Origin: Rhodobacter sp.
Lineage (GTDB): Bacteria; Pseudomonadota; Alphaproteobacteria; Rhodobacterales; Rhodobacteraceae
Assembly (NCBI GenBank): GCA_027487575.1
Contig: JAIYDJ010000009.1
Coordinates: 1 to 47,370 of the forward strand
Length of the DNA stretch: 47,370 nt
Direction of reading: 5' to 3'
Part shown: one piece after another, positions 21,911-30,519 of the stretch
Numbering within the stretch: the stretch's first letter is position 1
Layout of the letters: every line of letters begins with the position of its first letter
Made by a program: the position numbers and the translations under genes
Notes under the pieces: model-generated
What the model was told of the DNA's origin: nothing
Database searches by the model: none
The model's input: only the letters and a program-made list of their open reading frames with translations

Positions 21911-24506
21911 CACGATGGATGGTGGCGTCGACCTGACCAACTGCGACCGCGAACCGATCCAAAGTCCCGGAGCGATCTTGCCGCACGGCGCGATGCTGGT
22001 CGTCGATCCGGCAACGATGCGGATCGAGCAGGTCGCGGGCGACACCGGCAGACTGTTCGGCAAGGACCCTGCGACCCTGGCGGAGCGGGACCTTTCAGAC
22101 CTGTTTTCCCCGCAGCAGGTCGAACGGCTGCAGGAATTGATCCGGACCTTCAGCCTCAGCCGCTCGCGACACCTTCTTGATCCTCTGATGCGGGTGGTGG
22201 CGGACACGCCCATCGACGCCAGCGTGCATCTGAATGGTGGCAACCTGTTGATCGAGGTGGAAGACGCCGACCTGAACGACCGCCACGCCATCGATCCGCT
22301 CGCCTGTGTGCAGGACATGTTCGACGGGCTTTCCGATGCGCCCGACCTTCAGGCGTTTTGCCAGCTTGCCGCAGAACGGGTCAGGTCCGTCGCTGGCTAT
22401 GATCGGGTGATGGTCTACCGCTTTACGGCGGACGAGGCCGGCTGGGTCTATGCCGAGGCGCTGCGGCCCGACATGACGCCTTTTCTGGACCTGCACTATC
22501 CTGCGTCGGACATCCCCAAACAGGCGCGCGCGCTTTATCTGACCAGTTGGCTGCGCCTGATCACCGAAGTGGACTATACGCCTGCCCCGCTGGTGCCCCA
22601 GATCAATCCGCGCACGCGGCAGCCGGTCGACATGAGCCATGCGACGCTGCGGGACGTCTCGCCCATCCACCGCGAATACCTGCGGAACATGGGCGTCGAT
22701 GCGTCGATGTCGATCTCGATCATCTGCGAAGGCAAGCTGTGGGGCCTGATCGCCTGCCACCACCAGACTCCGCGCCGTCTGCCACGGCACCTGCGTGCGG
22801 TCTGCGAACTGTTCGGGTCGATGTTCTCGCTTCAGCTCGAAGTGCGTCTGCGCGCGGAACAGTTGCAGTCGCGGCTGCTGTCACGCAAAGCCTTGTCCGT
22901 GATCATGCGGGCCCTGGCAGGCGAGGATGACTACGCGGTTGGTCTGGTTGCCCAGAAGAACCTGCTTCTGGATTACATTGCCGCGGGGGGTCTTGCACTG
23001 AGGGCGGCGCAAACCAGCGGCGGCATCGCAATCCGCGTCAACAGCGGAATTACTGCGGCAGGCAATACGCCGAACGACGAGCAGATCGGCGCGCTGACCG
23101 ACTGGCTGACCACGCGAATGGCCGACATCGAGGGGGTATTCGCCACCGATCGTCTGGGTGAAGTCTACCCTCCTGCCAGGGAATATGCGGATGTGGCATC
23201 CGGGATGATGGCGGTATCCGTCTCGCGGGAGCCTCGGGATTTCGTGCTGTGGTTCAGGCCCGAGGTGGAACAGTCGGTCCGGTGGGGGGGCGACCCCCAC
23301 AAGCCTGTCGAGTTCGGTCCGAACGGAACGCGCCTCACGCCCCGCAAGTCGTTCGAGGCTTGGTCAGAAACGGTGCGTGGCCGGTCCACCCCCTGGCTGC
23401 CCTCGGAAGGCGACGCCGCATTCGACCTGCGGGTATCCCTGCTTGAGATCGTGCTTCGGCGGATCGATGCAGCCGCACGGGAACGCCTGCGCGCCTGGCA
23501 ACAGGAACAGTTGCTGATGTCCGAACTTGACCATCGCGTGAAGAACACGCTGGCCAACATTCAGGCGCTTGTGTCTCAGACCAGCCGCAGCGCCCTGACG
23601 CTTGCCACGTTTACCGAAGGCCTCAACCGGCGCATAAGGTCCATGTCCCGCGCGCACAGCCTGCTGACCAAAAGCCGATGGGAGGGCGTCTCGCTTGAGG
23701 AACTGATCCGCGAGGAAATGCACGCCTACGAGGCCGAGCATCCGAATTTCATCGTGGAAGGCCCCGCATTGCTGCTTTCGCCCAAGACGGCGCTTTCGCT
23801 TTCGCTGGCCATCCACGAACTTGCCACCAACGCAGCCAAATACGGGGCGTTCTCGGTCAGTTCCGGGCGCATCGACGTGACCTGGAGATTTGGGATCAGC
23901 GGTGAACTGCACCTTCTTTGGAGCGAAAGCGGGGGCCCTGCGGTCAAGGCCCCTGACCGGCGCGGGTTCGGATCGACGCTGATCGAACGGGCACTTGCCA
24001 TCGAAACGGGCGGAAGGTCGACCCTGACTTTCGATCCTGCCGGGGTGCGGTGTCTGATCACCCTGCCCGCCTCGGCCGTGGAGCGGCGGGCGCAGGCCCC
24101 CGAACTTCGGCACGAGCCATCGACGATTGCCGATCCTCCCGTTCGCTCCGTATCCACAACCAGACGGATCCTGATCGTCGAGGACTCCGCCCTGGTGGCC
24201 ATGGACATCGAAGGCGCCATCGCCGAACTTGGATGGGAAGTGGTCGGCCCTGCCTATCGGTTGTCCGAAGCGCTGCGCCTCGCAAAAGTCGAAGAACTTG
24301 ATGCGGCTCTTCTCGACGTGAACCTTGATGGAGAAATGTCCTGGGACGCCGCCGCCATCTTGCAGGAGCGCGGGATTCCGTTCATCTTTACAACCGGATA
24401 CGACAGCACCACCGTCTTGCCGGATCGCTTCGCGCGCCACACCGTCGTCAGCAAACCTTTCCATAATTCGGATATCGCAAATGCTTTGCGTGCCATGCTC
24501 GGCTGA
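21903..24506 (+). CDS. bphP: Bacteriophytochrome with HWE-type histidine kinase and C-terminal receiver domain
   Basis: 867 residues from the ATG at 21903. The sensor core is PAS-GAF-PHY: Cys14 in TNCDREPIQ is the biliverdin-binding cysteine, YPASDIPKQARALYL marks the GAF pocket, and TPRKSFEAW is the PRxSF tongue of the PHY domain. The output is an HWE/HisKA_2-type kinase: ELDHRVKNTLANIQAL with phospho-His544, then IHELATNAAKYGAFS in the ATPase domain. A receiver domain ends the protein: ILIVEDSALVAMD, phospho-Asp805 in ALLDVNLDG, Lys in VSKPFH. It should sense red/far-red light and phosphorylate its own receiver. No separate output regulator sits beside it, so the target is unknown. Confidence 0.93.
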   Translation: MNDTMDGGVDLTNCDREPIQSPGAILPHGAMLVVDPATMRIEQVAGDTGRLFGKDPATLAERDLSDLFSPQQVERLQELIRTFSLSRSRHLLDPLMRVVADTPIDASVHLNGGNLLIEVEDADLNDRHAIDPLACVQDMFDGLSDAPDLQAFCQLAAERVRSVAGYDRVMVYRFTADEAGWVYAEALRPDMTPFLDLHYPASDIPKQARALYLTSWLRLITEVDYTPAPLVPQINPRTRQPVDMSHATLRDVSPIHREYLRNMGVDASMSISIICEGKLWGLIACHHQTPRRLPRHLRAVCELFGSMFSLQLEVRLRAEQLQSRLLSRKALSVIMRALAGEDDYAVGLVAQKNLLLDYIAAGGLALRAAQTSGGIAIRVNSGITAAGNTPNDEQIGALTDWLTTRMADIEGVFATDRLGEVYPPAREYADVASGMMAVSVSREPRDFVLWFRPEVEQSVRWGGDPHKPVEFGPNGTRLTPRKSFEAWSETVRGRSTPWLPSEGDAAFDLRVSLLEIVLRRIDAAARERLRAWQQEQLLMSELDHRVKNTLANIQALVSQTSRSALTLATFTEGLNRRIRSMSRAHSLLTKSRWEGVSLEELIREEMHAYEAEHPNFIVEGPALLLSPKTALSLSLAIHELATNAAKYGAFSVSSGRIDVTWRFGISGELHLLWSESGGPAVKAPDRRGFGSTLIERALAIETGGRSTLTFDPAGVRCLITLPASAVERRAQAPELRHEPSTIADPPVRSVSTTRRILIVEDSALVAMDIEGAIAELGWEVVGPAYRLSEALRLAKVEELDAALLDVNLDGEMSWDAAAILQERGIPFIFTTGYDSTTVLPDRFARHTVVSKPFHNSDIANALRAMLG

Positions 24507-24544
24507 GGTCTCAAAGGTAGCGATCAACTGGAGGCACATTGCAA

Positions 24545-24570
24545 GGCCAGCCTGATGGTTGTCACTGGCC
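24545..24570. terminator. Weak hairpin between convergent bphP and tetR genes
   Basis: GGCCAG and CTGGCC can pair over 6 bp with a 14-base loop in the 129-base convergent gap. The stem is short and no T tract follows, so this is only a possible transcript end. Confidence 0.25.
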
Positions 24571-24635
24571 CCTAGGGATCGGCCCTCGGAAGGACGCTTT
24601 CGGATGGTTCTGGGCAAAACACATGCCGACAATCG

Positions 24636-25337
24636 TCAACGATCCGATCCGACAGGCCGAAATCCTGTTTTGATCGGCCCTTGGCCATAGGCCCCCTGGG
24701 CAAGGGCGCGCACGGCCGCCTCGACGCGCGTCCAGGTGGCGTCCTGATCGGTCGCAAGGCCGATGACATTGGCTGATGTCCGGCTGGCCAGAACGAAACA
24801 ACTGATGCCCGAGATGATCAGGGCGTTGACGGCGGGCGCATCCACACCTTCAGGCGGTCTCAGATCGCCACGCGTCCGGGCCATCCATTCCCCCAGTGCC
24901 TTTGCCCGCGCCGTGGCAAGCGTGGCGACAGGGCCCGACCCATCGGTCAATTCCCACAGCAGGCACTGCAGGGCAAGGGGTTCGCGGCGCATGATGCGCA
25001 CCAGCCTGAGGGCCAGCATTTCGATCAGATCGCCATAGCTTCCGGGCGGTTGGGCGGGTGCATCGTCAAGCAACTGGTCCTGCCACCATTCTGCCAGGCG
25101 CACGCCAAGCGCCGCCAGCAGCCCGTCGAGCCCGCCGAAGTAGCGATAGATCAACTGCTTGTCGACGCCGGCAGCCCGCGCAACCGCATTCACCCCAAAC
25201 CCTGCCGGCCCTTGCCCGGTCAGGATCGACTGCGCGGCATCAAGGATGCGCCGTTCGGTCGCCGTTCGGTCGCGGCTGCGGTCCTTGCCGGGGGCGGCTT
25301 CGACCGGGTTTTCTGGACTGCTGTCGTCGCTGGCCAT
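24636..25337 (-). CDS. TetR-family transcriptional regulator
   Basis: 233 residues from the ATG at 25337, preceded by CAGGAGTGTGGC on its strand. The N-terminal helix-turn-helix is typical of TetR: TERRILDAAQSILTGQG, then VNAVARAAGVDKQLIYRYFG. The C-terminal ligand domain is not conserved enough to name an inducer. It is transcribed away from the cupin/DUF4386/epimerase/hydrolase operon, with clustered repeats in the 147 bases between them, so it likely represses that operon and itself. A longer frame to 25385 would enter the operator region and is less likely. Confidence 0.85.
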   Translation of the reverse strand: MASDDSSPENPVEAAPGKDRSRDRTATERRILDAAQSILTGQGPAGFGVNAVARAAGVDKQLIYRYFGGLDGLLAALGVRLAEWWQDQLLDDAPAQPPGSYGDLIEMLALRLVRIMRREPLALQCLLWELTDGSGPVATLATARAKALGEWMARTRGDLRPPEGVDAPAVNALIISGISCFVLASRTSANVIGLATDQDATWTRVEAAVRALAQGAYGQGPIKTGFRPVGSDR

Positions 25338-25420
25338 GCCACACTCCTGCCGTGTCACCGACCGGAGATAGGGCGACCCGCGCATCCGCGCAACCCAACT
25401 GTGCGAAAATGTCTCCGTGT

Positions 25421-25472
25421 GGTGACTTTACATGTCACCGATGAGTGAGTTATGCATGTCACCAGTAAGTGA
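25421..25472. promoter_or_regulatory. Clustered operator repeats between tetR and the cupin operon
   Basis: Three overlapping symmetrical elements lie just ahead of the cupin start (25485): GGTGAC-N7-GTCACC (25421-25439), TCAC-N6-GTGA (25435-25448) and TCAC-N6-GTGA (25459-25472). The last two are direct copies centred 24 bp apart and share CATGTCACC. This is what one expects for cooperative binding by a TetR-type dimer controlling both divergent genes. Confidence 0.65.
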
Positions 25473-25484
25473 TATGGGGATGCC

Positions 25485-26000
25485 ATGACTGACACCATCT
25501 TGAAGAACCCGGTGACGCTGGATGTGGTCACGCTCCACTCGCCCCGGCCAACCCCTGCGCGGGACGTTCTGGTGTTCACGACCGAGCTTCCGGCGGGCGC
25601 CGCAGGCAGCCCGCCGCACCGGCATGCCCGCCTGACCGAAACCTTCGAAGTGCTGGCAGGCCGGGTCAACTTTCGCGTCGGAAAAACTGACCGCATCCTC
25701 GCGGCAGGCGAAACGGTGACGGTCCGGCCCGGCACCGTCCATGGTTTCAGAAATGCCTCCGGCGTGCGTGCGGTCCTGCGCTGCACGGTCACCCCGGGTT
25801 CCGGGTTCGAACGGTTCCTGCGCGCCCTGCAATCCGCAGCCGAGGCCGGGCGCACCACAACTGCCGGACTGCCGCGCGATCCGCGGCGACTGGCGCGGCT
25901 GTTGCTGGACGCCGACTTTCACTTTCCCGGCCTGCCGATGGGCGTGCAGCGCGCGCTGTTTCGCGTCCTCGCCGCGCCGCCCGTCAACGCAACCCATTGA
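25485..26000 (+). CDS. Cupin-domain protein
   Basis: 171 residues with one cupin barrel: PPHRHARLTETFEVLAGRVN supplies the first metal motif (G.xHxHxxxxE-type) and RPGTVHGFRN the second. The last 60 residues are an extra helical tail. Cupins of this size are small-molecule binders or dioxygenases, and the role here is unknown. It is the first gene of a probable four-gene operon controlled by the divergent TetR protein. The start follows GATATGGGGATGCC, and the operator repeats end 12 bases upstream, so repressor binding would block the promoter or ribosome entry. Confidence 0.8.
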   Translation: MTDTILKNPVTLDVVTLHSPRPTPARDVLVFTTELPAGAAGSPPHRHARLTETFEVLAGRVNFRVGKTDRILAAGETVTVRPGTVHGFRNASGVRAVLRCTVTPGSGFERFLRALQSAAEAGRTTTAGLPRDPRRLARLLLDADFHFPGLPMGVQRALFRVLAAPPVNATH

Positions 26001-26025
26001 TCCGTTTCATCCGAAAGCACCCGCC

Positions 26026-26739
26026 ATGACCAAACGTTCCCCCATGCTCGGCCTCTCTGCCATCGCAATGGCGATCGGCTTCAACCTGCCCTACGCCAAT
26101 CTGGTCGCGATCTATGACTACCCCGACATTCTGCGCCGCCCGGCCGCCGAGGCGCTGACGCGCTTTGCGGAAGGTGGGCCCGCCCTCATCCTGACCTGGC
26201 ACGCCTTTGCCTGGGCGGCGCTTCTGCTGGTGCCACTGTCGGTCGGGCTGGCGCTGACGCCGGCCAACCGCGAAACATCGGACCGTCTGGCGCTGTTTGC
26301 AGCGATGGCCGGCGCGCTGTCGGGCGTGGCGCAGGCCATCGGGCTTTGGCGCTGGGTCTTCGTGATCCCCGGCCTTACGCGGCGCCATGCAACCGGTGAC
26401 GCCAGCGCAAAGGCCGCCGCCGAAAGCGCGTTCGACATCCTCAACACCTGGGGTGGTGTGGCGATTGGCGAACATCTGGGCCAGTGGCTGCTGGTGTTCT
26501 TTGTTCTGGCCCTGTCGGTGGTGCAGGGGCGCCAGGGCCTGCGTCTGACGGGCGGCATCGGCCTTGCCACGGCGATCGCCCTTGGCATCGGCACGACAGA
26601 AGGTCTGGCCATTGCGCTGGACCGTGACGGCGATCTCTTTTCGCTTTTCACCATCGCCGGGTTCCTCGGTCTGTCGCTGTGGCTGATCCTGATCGGCCTG
26701 CATCAGATCGGGCTGGTGCGGACCCGCACCGCACCCTGA
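26026..26739 (+). CDS. DUF4386-like integral membrane protein
   Basis: 237 residues with about six hydrophobic segments (for example near 8-28, 60-80, 92-112, 150-170, 176-196 and 205-228). The layout, with ANLVAIYDYPDILRRPAAEA early and WLILIGLHQIGL late, resembles the DUF4386 family of unknown function. The ATG at 26026 is chosen because an earlier in-frame start lies within the cupin gene. Nothing suggests transport or enzyme activity. Its place in the TetR-controlled operon makes a stress or envelope role possible; this is inference. Confidence 0.65.
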   Translation: MTKRSPMLGLSAIAMAIGFNLPYANLVAIYDYPDILRRPAAEALTRFAEGGPALILTWHAFAWAALLLVPLSVGLALTPANRETSDRLALFAAMAGALSGVAQAIGLWRWVFVIPGLTRRHATGDASAKAAAESAFDILNTWGGVAIGEHLGQWLLVFFVLALSVVQGRQGLRLTGGIGLATAIALGIGTTEGLAIALDRDGDLFSLFTIAGFLGLSLWLILIGLHQIGLVRTRTAP

Positions 26740-26776
26740 CCTTCACCCATCCCGCAAACCCAGAAGGAGACCGTCG

Positions 26777-27763
26777 ATGACGCCCTTTCACCTTGTTCTT
26801 GGCACCGGCCCCCTGGGTCTGGCCACCGCCCGCGCGCTGCTTGCCCGGGGATATGCCGTTCGCCTCGTCAACCGCAGGGGAGCCGTTGCAGGCCTTCCCG
26901 CAGGGACCTCGGTCATCGCCGCCGATCTTTCCGACACGACGGTGATGCTCGCAGCCGCAATGGGCGCAACGGCGATCCACTTCTGCGTGCAACCGCCCTA
27001 CCACCGTTGGCCTGCCGAGTTTCCCGCCCTTCAGGGCCATGCGATCCGGATTGCCGAAGCCAGCGGCGCGCGGCTGGTCGTGGCCGAAAACCTGTATGGC
27101 TACGGCCCGGTCGAGGGGCCGATGACCGAATCCACCCCGCTTGTCGCCAGAACGCGCAAGGGGTCAACCCGCGCGGCCATGCACCACAGCCTGCAGGCCG
27201 CATACCGGAATGGGCAGATCGACATGGCCGTGGCGCGCGGGGCGGATTTCTTTGGTCCCGGTGTGACGCAGGCCGCCCTCGGCGCAGAGGTTTTCCGGGC
27301 CCTGCTGTCCGGGGCGACGGTGCGCGTGCTCGGCAACCCGGACCTGCCGCACAGCTACACCTATGTGCCTGATTTCGGCGTGGCGATGGCCATCCTCGGC
27401 ACCGATCCGCGCGCAAGCGGCGAGGTGTTCCACGTACCGAATGCCCCGGTCACTACCACCCGCGCGATGATCGACGAGGCGGCGGCAATCCTGGGCAACA
27501 GACCCCGCCTGCACGCCGTTCCGCTTTGGCAACTGCGGCTCTTGTCGGTAGCAGTCCCATCCCTGCGAGAGATGATCGAGCTGTCCTATCAGGCCACCCG
27601 GCCCTTCGTGGCCGACCCTGCAAAGTTCGTGCGGACCTTCGGCGACATCGCCACTTCGCGCGCGCAGGCGCTGACCGAAACGCTGGCCAGTCTGAACTCC
27701 GCCGCCCATCAGGACGCGGCGCGTTCGCAGGCATTCCTTGTCGCAACCGGAGCTTCATCATGA
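26777..27763 (+). CDS. NAD-dependent epimerase/dehydratase family protein (atypical SDR)
   Basis: 328 residues. The Rossmann motif is at the very start, VLGTGPLGLATARALLARGY, followed by a variable substrate domain with AENLYGYGPVEGPMTE. The usual YxxxK catalytic pair of extended SDRs is not clearly present, so this may be an atypical NAD-binding SDR rather than a sugar epimerase. AGAAGGAGACC precedes the ATG. Its stop overlaps the next gene by ATGA, so it is co-translated with the hydrolase. Confidence 0.8.
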   Translation: MTPFHLVLGTGPLGLATARALLARGYAVRLVNRRGAVAGLPAGTSVIAADLSDTTVMLAAAMGATAIHFCVQPPYHRWPAEFPALQGHAIRIAEASGARLVVAENLYGYGPVEGPMTESTPLVARTRKGSTRAAMHHSLQAAYRNGQIDMAVARGADFFGPGVTQAALGAEVFRALLSGATVRVLGNPDLPHSYTYVPDFGVAMAILGTDPRASGEVFHVPNAPVTTTRAMIDEAAAILGNRPRLHAVPLWQLRLLSVAVPSLREMIELSYQATRPFVADPAKFVRTFGDIATSRAQALTETLASLNSAAHQDAARSQAFLVATGASS

Positions 27764-28566
27764 CCCATCTACAGATCAACGGGGCGAGGCTCTTCGTCCA
27801 GGACAGCGGCGGCACGGGGATGCCGGTTCTGTTTATCCATGGCCTGATGCTGCCCGGCACGTCCTGGCACGCACAGGTGGACCGGTTCCGGGCAACCCAC
27901 CGCGTCATCACCTATGACCTGCGCGGACAGGGGCAGTCGGAAAAGACTCCGCACGGGCTCGACCTTGACACTTTGGCACAGGACGCCGCCACCCTGATCG
28001 GACAACTGGGGCTGGACCGGGTGCATGTCGTGGCCTTTTCCATGGGCACCTTCATCGCCATGCGGCTTGCCGCCCGGCGTCCGGACCTTGTGCGCTCGCT
28101 GACCCTGATCGGGCCAAGTGCCGACGCCGAGGAACGCGCGAACCTGCCGCGCTACAAGGCGCTGATCGCCTTTGTCCGGCTCTTCGGGCCAAGTCTGGCT
28201 GCGGGCCCCCTGATGAAAATCCTGTTCGGCGACACCTTTCTGGCCGACCCTGCGGCGCGCGCGACCCGCGATCACTGGCGTGGCGTGCTGCGCGGTCTGC
28301 CTCGCACCCTGTCGCGGGCCGCTGCTGCCTCGGCCGGGCGGCAGGCGATCCGCGACCTTCTGCCCGCCATCACTGCGCCGACCCTGATCGTCTCAGGCAC
28401 CGAAGATCGCCCGATCTCGCCCGAAAGAGCCTTCCGTGTGCATCAGGGCATCACCGGGTCACGCTTTGTGCCGGTTGCCGAAACCGGGCATGCCGTGATG
28501 ATCGAACGCCCTGATGCCTTCAACGCCCTGCTTGCGGGTTTTCTGCAGGAGGTGGAGGCCGGGTGA
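27760..28566 (+). CDS. Alpha/beta-fold hydrolase
   Basis: 268 residues. The fold's markers are in order: FIHGLMLPGTSWH (oxyanion hole), YDLRGQGQSEKT, the nucleophile elbow AFSMGT (Ser94), an acid near TEDRPISPERAF, and His in ETGHAVMIERPDAF. It could be an esterase, lactonase or haloperoxidase-like enzyme; substrate unknown. The start overlaps the epimerase stop. It ends the TetR-controlled operon, 28 bases from the end of the convergent exporter operon. Confidence 0.83.
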   Translation: MTHLQINGARLFVQDSGGTGMPVLFIHGLMLPGTSWHAQVDRFRATHRVITYDLRGQGQSEKTPHGLDLDTLAQDAATLIGQLGLDRVHVVAFSMGTFIAMRLAARRPDLVRSLTLIGPSADAEERANLPRYKALIAFVRLFGPSLAAGPLMKILFGDTFLADPAARATRDHWRGVLRGLPRTLSRAAAASAGRQAIRDLLPAITAPTLIVSGTEDRPISPERAFRVHQGITGSRFVPVAETGHAVMIERPDAFNALLAGFLQEVEAG

Positions 28567-28594
28567 CCCCGGCCACTGTCCTGCGGACTTGCGG

Positions 28595-29353
28595 TCAGAC
28601 CCGCGTCCAAACGGTTGGCAGGCGCTCGGGGTGCGGGATGGCGTCGGCTTTCGGCGGGGCTTCCGAAAGGATGCGCCCGTCCTCAATTTCGACAATGCGG
28701 TCGGCGATATCCAGAATGCGGTTGTCGTGGGTCACCATCAGCACGGTCATCCCGCGTTCTGCCGCCAGCCGCTGCACAAGCTCGATCACCTCGCGCCCGG
28801 TCTTGCTGTCGAGGGCCGCCGTCGGTTCATCGGCCAGCAACAGTTCGGGCTTGCCGACCAGCGCGCGTGCCACGGCGGCGCGTTGCTTTTGGCCACCCGA
28901 GATCTGGTCCTGATACTTGTGCACGTGGTCAGCCAGGCCCACGGCCGAAAGCACCTCCAGACACCGGTCAATCGCATCCCGTTTGCCGGCCTCGCCCTTC
29001 ACCTCCAGCCCCATCCGGACATTCTGCAACACGGTCAGGCTGCGGTGCAGGTTGTGATGCTGAAAGATGAACCCGGCACGGCGGCGCGTTTCGACCAGGG
29101 CCGTCTCATCGGCACCGCTCAGTTCGCGCCCCAGAACCTGGACGGACCCGTCCATGACCGACCGCAGCGCCCCGACAAGCGTCAACAGCGTCGTCTTTCC
29201 GCAGCCTGAGGGGCCCATCAGGAAGGTTGTCTTGCCCCGTTCGACCGAAAGCGAAAGGTCACGCAGAACCAGACGCCGCAGGTCGCCCTCGCCATACCAG
29301 TGGTTCAGATGCGCAATCCTTATGGCGGGGCGCGGCGGCGACGCGGTGGTCAT
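28595..29353 (-). CDS. ABC exporter ATP-binding protein, DevA/MacB-like
   Basis: 252 residues from the ATG at 29353. Walker A GPSGCGKTTLL, Q-loop FIFQHHNLHRSLTV, signature ISGGQKQRAAVARAL, Walker B LLADEPTAALD and H-loop MVTHD are all intact. The ADEPTAALDSKTG form and size belong to the LolD/MacB/DevA group that drives export with an adaptor protein. It is the last gene of a five-gene - strand operon, 2 bases after the permease stop. The frame's earlier start at 29422 would overlap the permease gene and adds unrelated sequence. Confidence 0.87.
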   Translation of the reverse strand: MTTASPPRPAIRIAHLNHWYGEGDLRRLVLRDLSLSVERGKTTFLMGPSGCGKTTLLTLVGALRSVMDGSVQVLGRELSGADETALVETRRRAGFIFQHHNLHRSLTVLQNVRMGLEVKGEAGKRDAIDRCLEVLSAVGLADHVHKYQDQISGGQKQRAAVARALVGKPELLLADEPTAALDSKTGREVIELVQRLAAERGMTVLMVTHDNRILDIADRIVEIEDGRILSEAPPKADAIPHPERLPTVWTRV

Positions 29354-29355
29354 CG

Positions 29356-30519
29356 TCAGAAAACCTCTGCCGGGTCCGCGCTGTAGATGCGGCGCACGGC
29401 AATTGTGCCAGCGGCAAGGCACATGCCCACCGTCAACGCGAAAACCCAGCCGACCCGGCTCCAGGTCATGTTCATGTCCATCGCCACCGCAGCGCCGACC
29501 AACCTGTAAAGCAGGATCGACAGCAACAGCGCGGGAAGAAAGCCGAAGACCGTCAGGATCGCCGACTGTTCATAGACGATCCCCAGAAGGTAGCGGTTCT
29601 TGAACCCCATGGCCTTGAAGGTCGCGTACTCCCCCAGATGGTCCTGCACGTCACTGGTCAGGATCTGGACGACGATCACGGCACCGACGAACAGGCCGAC
29701 GAGAACGCCGAAAGTGAAGATCGTCGCAATCGGGCTGTTCACGCGCAAGAAGTCGCGGGTCACTTCCATGAAATCCGGCATGGTCCACACTTTGACTTCG
29801 GTCGCCCCGATGGCCTTGCTGACCGCGTCGGCCATCGATGCAAGGTCGACGCCCGGCGTGACCGTCACGAGACCCATGTTGATGACGCCGGGGTGTCGCG
29901 ACCGGTCCAGTTGCAGGAAGGTTTCGCGCGACACCACGCCGTAGGCTTCGGTCCCGAAGCTGGACCCGAAGTTGAAGGTGCCGATCGCCGTCACGGTTTC
30001 GCCTGCCAGCTTGACCTGTGGCTGTTCCCCCGCGGCAATGCGGGCGAAGAAGGCGCGATAGTCCCCTCGCGACCCTTCGTCGATCAGCATCGTGCCCGAG
30101 GTGCGCAAGAGCGGCATCTGCGCATCGAGGGCGGAATTGGCAAACACCCGAACGTCGGTCGGTACGCCGAAGACCACGACCGCCCCGAGCGTGCCATCCG
30201 ACGGTTTGGTCCAGTTCAGAGTCCCGATATACACCTCTGCCCAATCGGCCACTCCGGGCACACCGGCCGCCTGGATCAGCCTGCGACGCGAGAAGCTGCC
30301 GGAATCCGGGACGATGCCTTCGGCATCGGCGCTCATGATGACAAGATCGGTCTTGAACTGCTGGTGAATGACCGTTGTGGAGTCAAACAGCATGTTCATG
30401 AAGCCAAGCTGCATGAAGACCAGAAGTACCGCAAACCCGACCCCCGCCGAGGCCACGATGAAACGCGACTTGCTGTGCGTCAGTTGCAACCAGCCCAGCG
30501 GTGTCCTGGCCCTAAGCAT
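29356..30519 (-). CDS. ABC exporter permease, DevC/FtsX-like
   Basis: 387 residues from the ATG at 30519, overlapping the adaptor gene by 8 bases. One membrane segment lies near the N-terminus (FIVASAGVGFAVLLVFMQLG), then a large extracytoplasmic domain of about 200 residues. Three segments close the protein (TIFTFGVLVGLFVGAVIVVQ, TVFGFLPALLLSILLYRLVG and WVFALTVGMCLAAGTIAVR). This is the MacB/FtsX-type topology used by DevC. The exported compound is unknown; DevBCA systems move glycolipids or other hydrophobic molecules. Confidence 0.85.
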   Translation of the reverse strand: MLRARTPLGWLQLTHSKSRFIVASAGVGFAVLLVFMQLGFMNMLFDSTTVIHQQFKTDLVIMSADAEGIVPDSGSFSRRRLIQAAGVPGVADWAEVYIGTLNWTKPSDGTLGAVVVFGVPTDVRVFANSALDAQMPLLRTSGTMLIDEGSRGDYRAFFARIAAGEQPQVKLAGETVTAIGTFNFGSSFGTEAYGVVSRETFLQLDRSRHPGVINMGLVTVTPGVDLASMADAVSKAIGATEVKVWTMPDFMEVTRDFLRVNSPIATIFTFGVLVGLFVGAVIVVQILTSDVQDHLGEYATFKAMGFKNRYLLGIVYEQSAILTVFGFLPALLLSILLYRLVGAAVAMDMNMTWSRVGWVFALTVGMCLAAGTIAVRRIYSADPAEVF

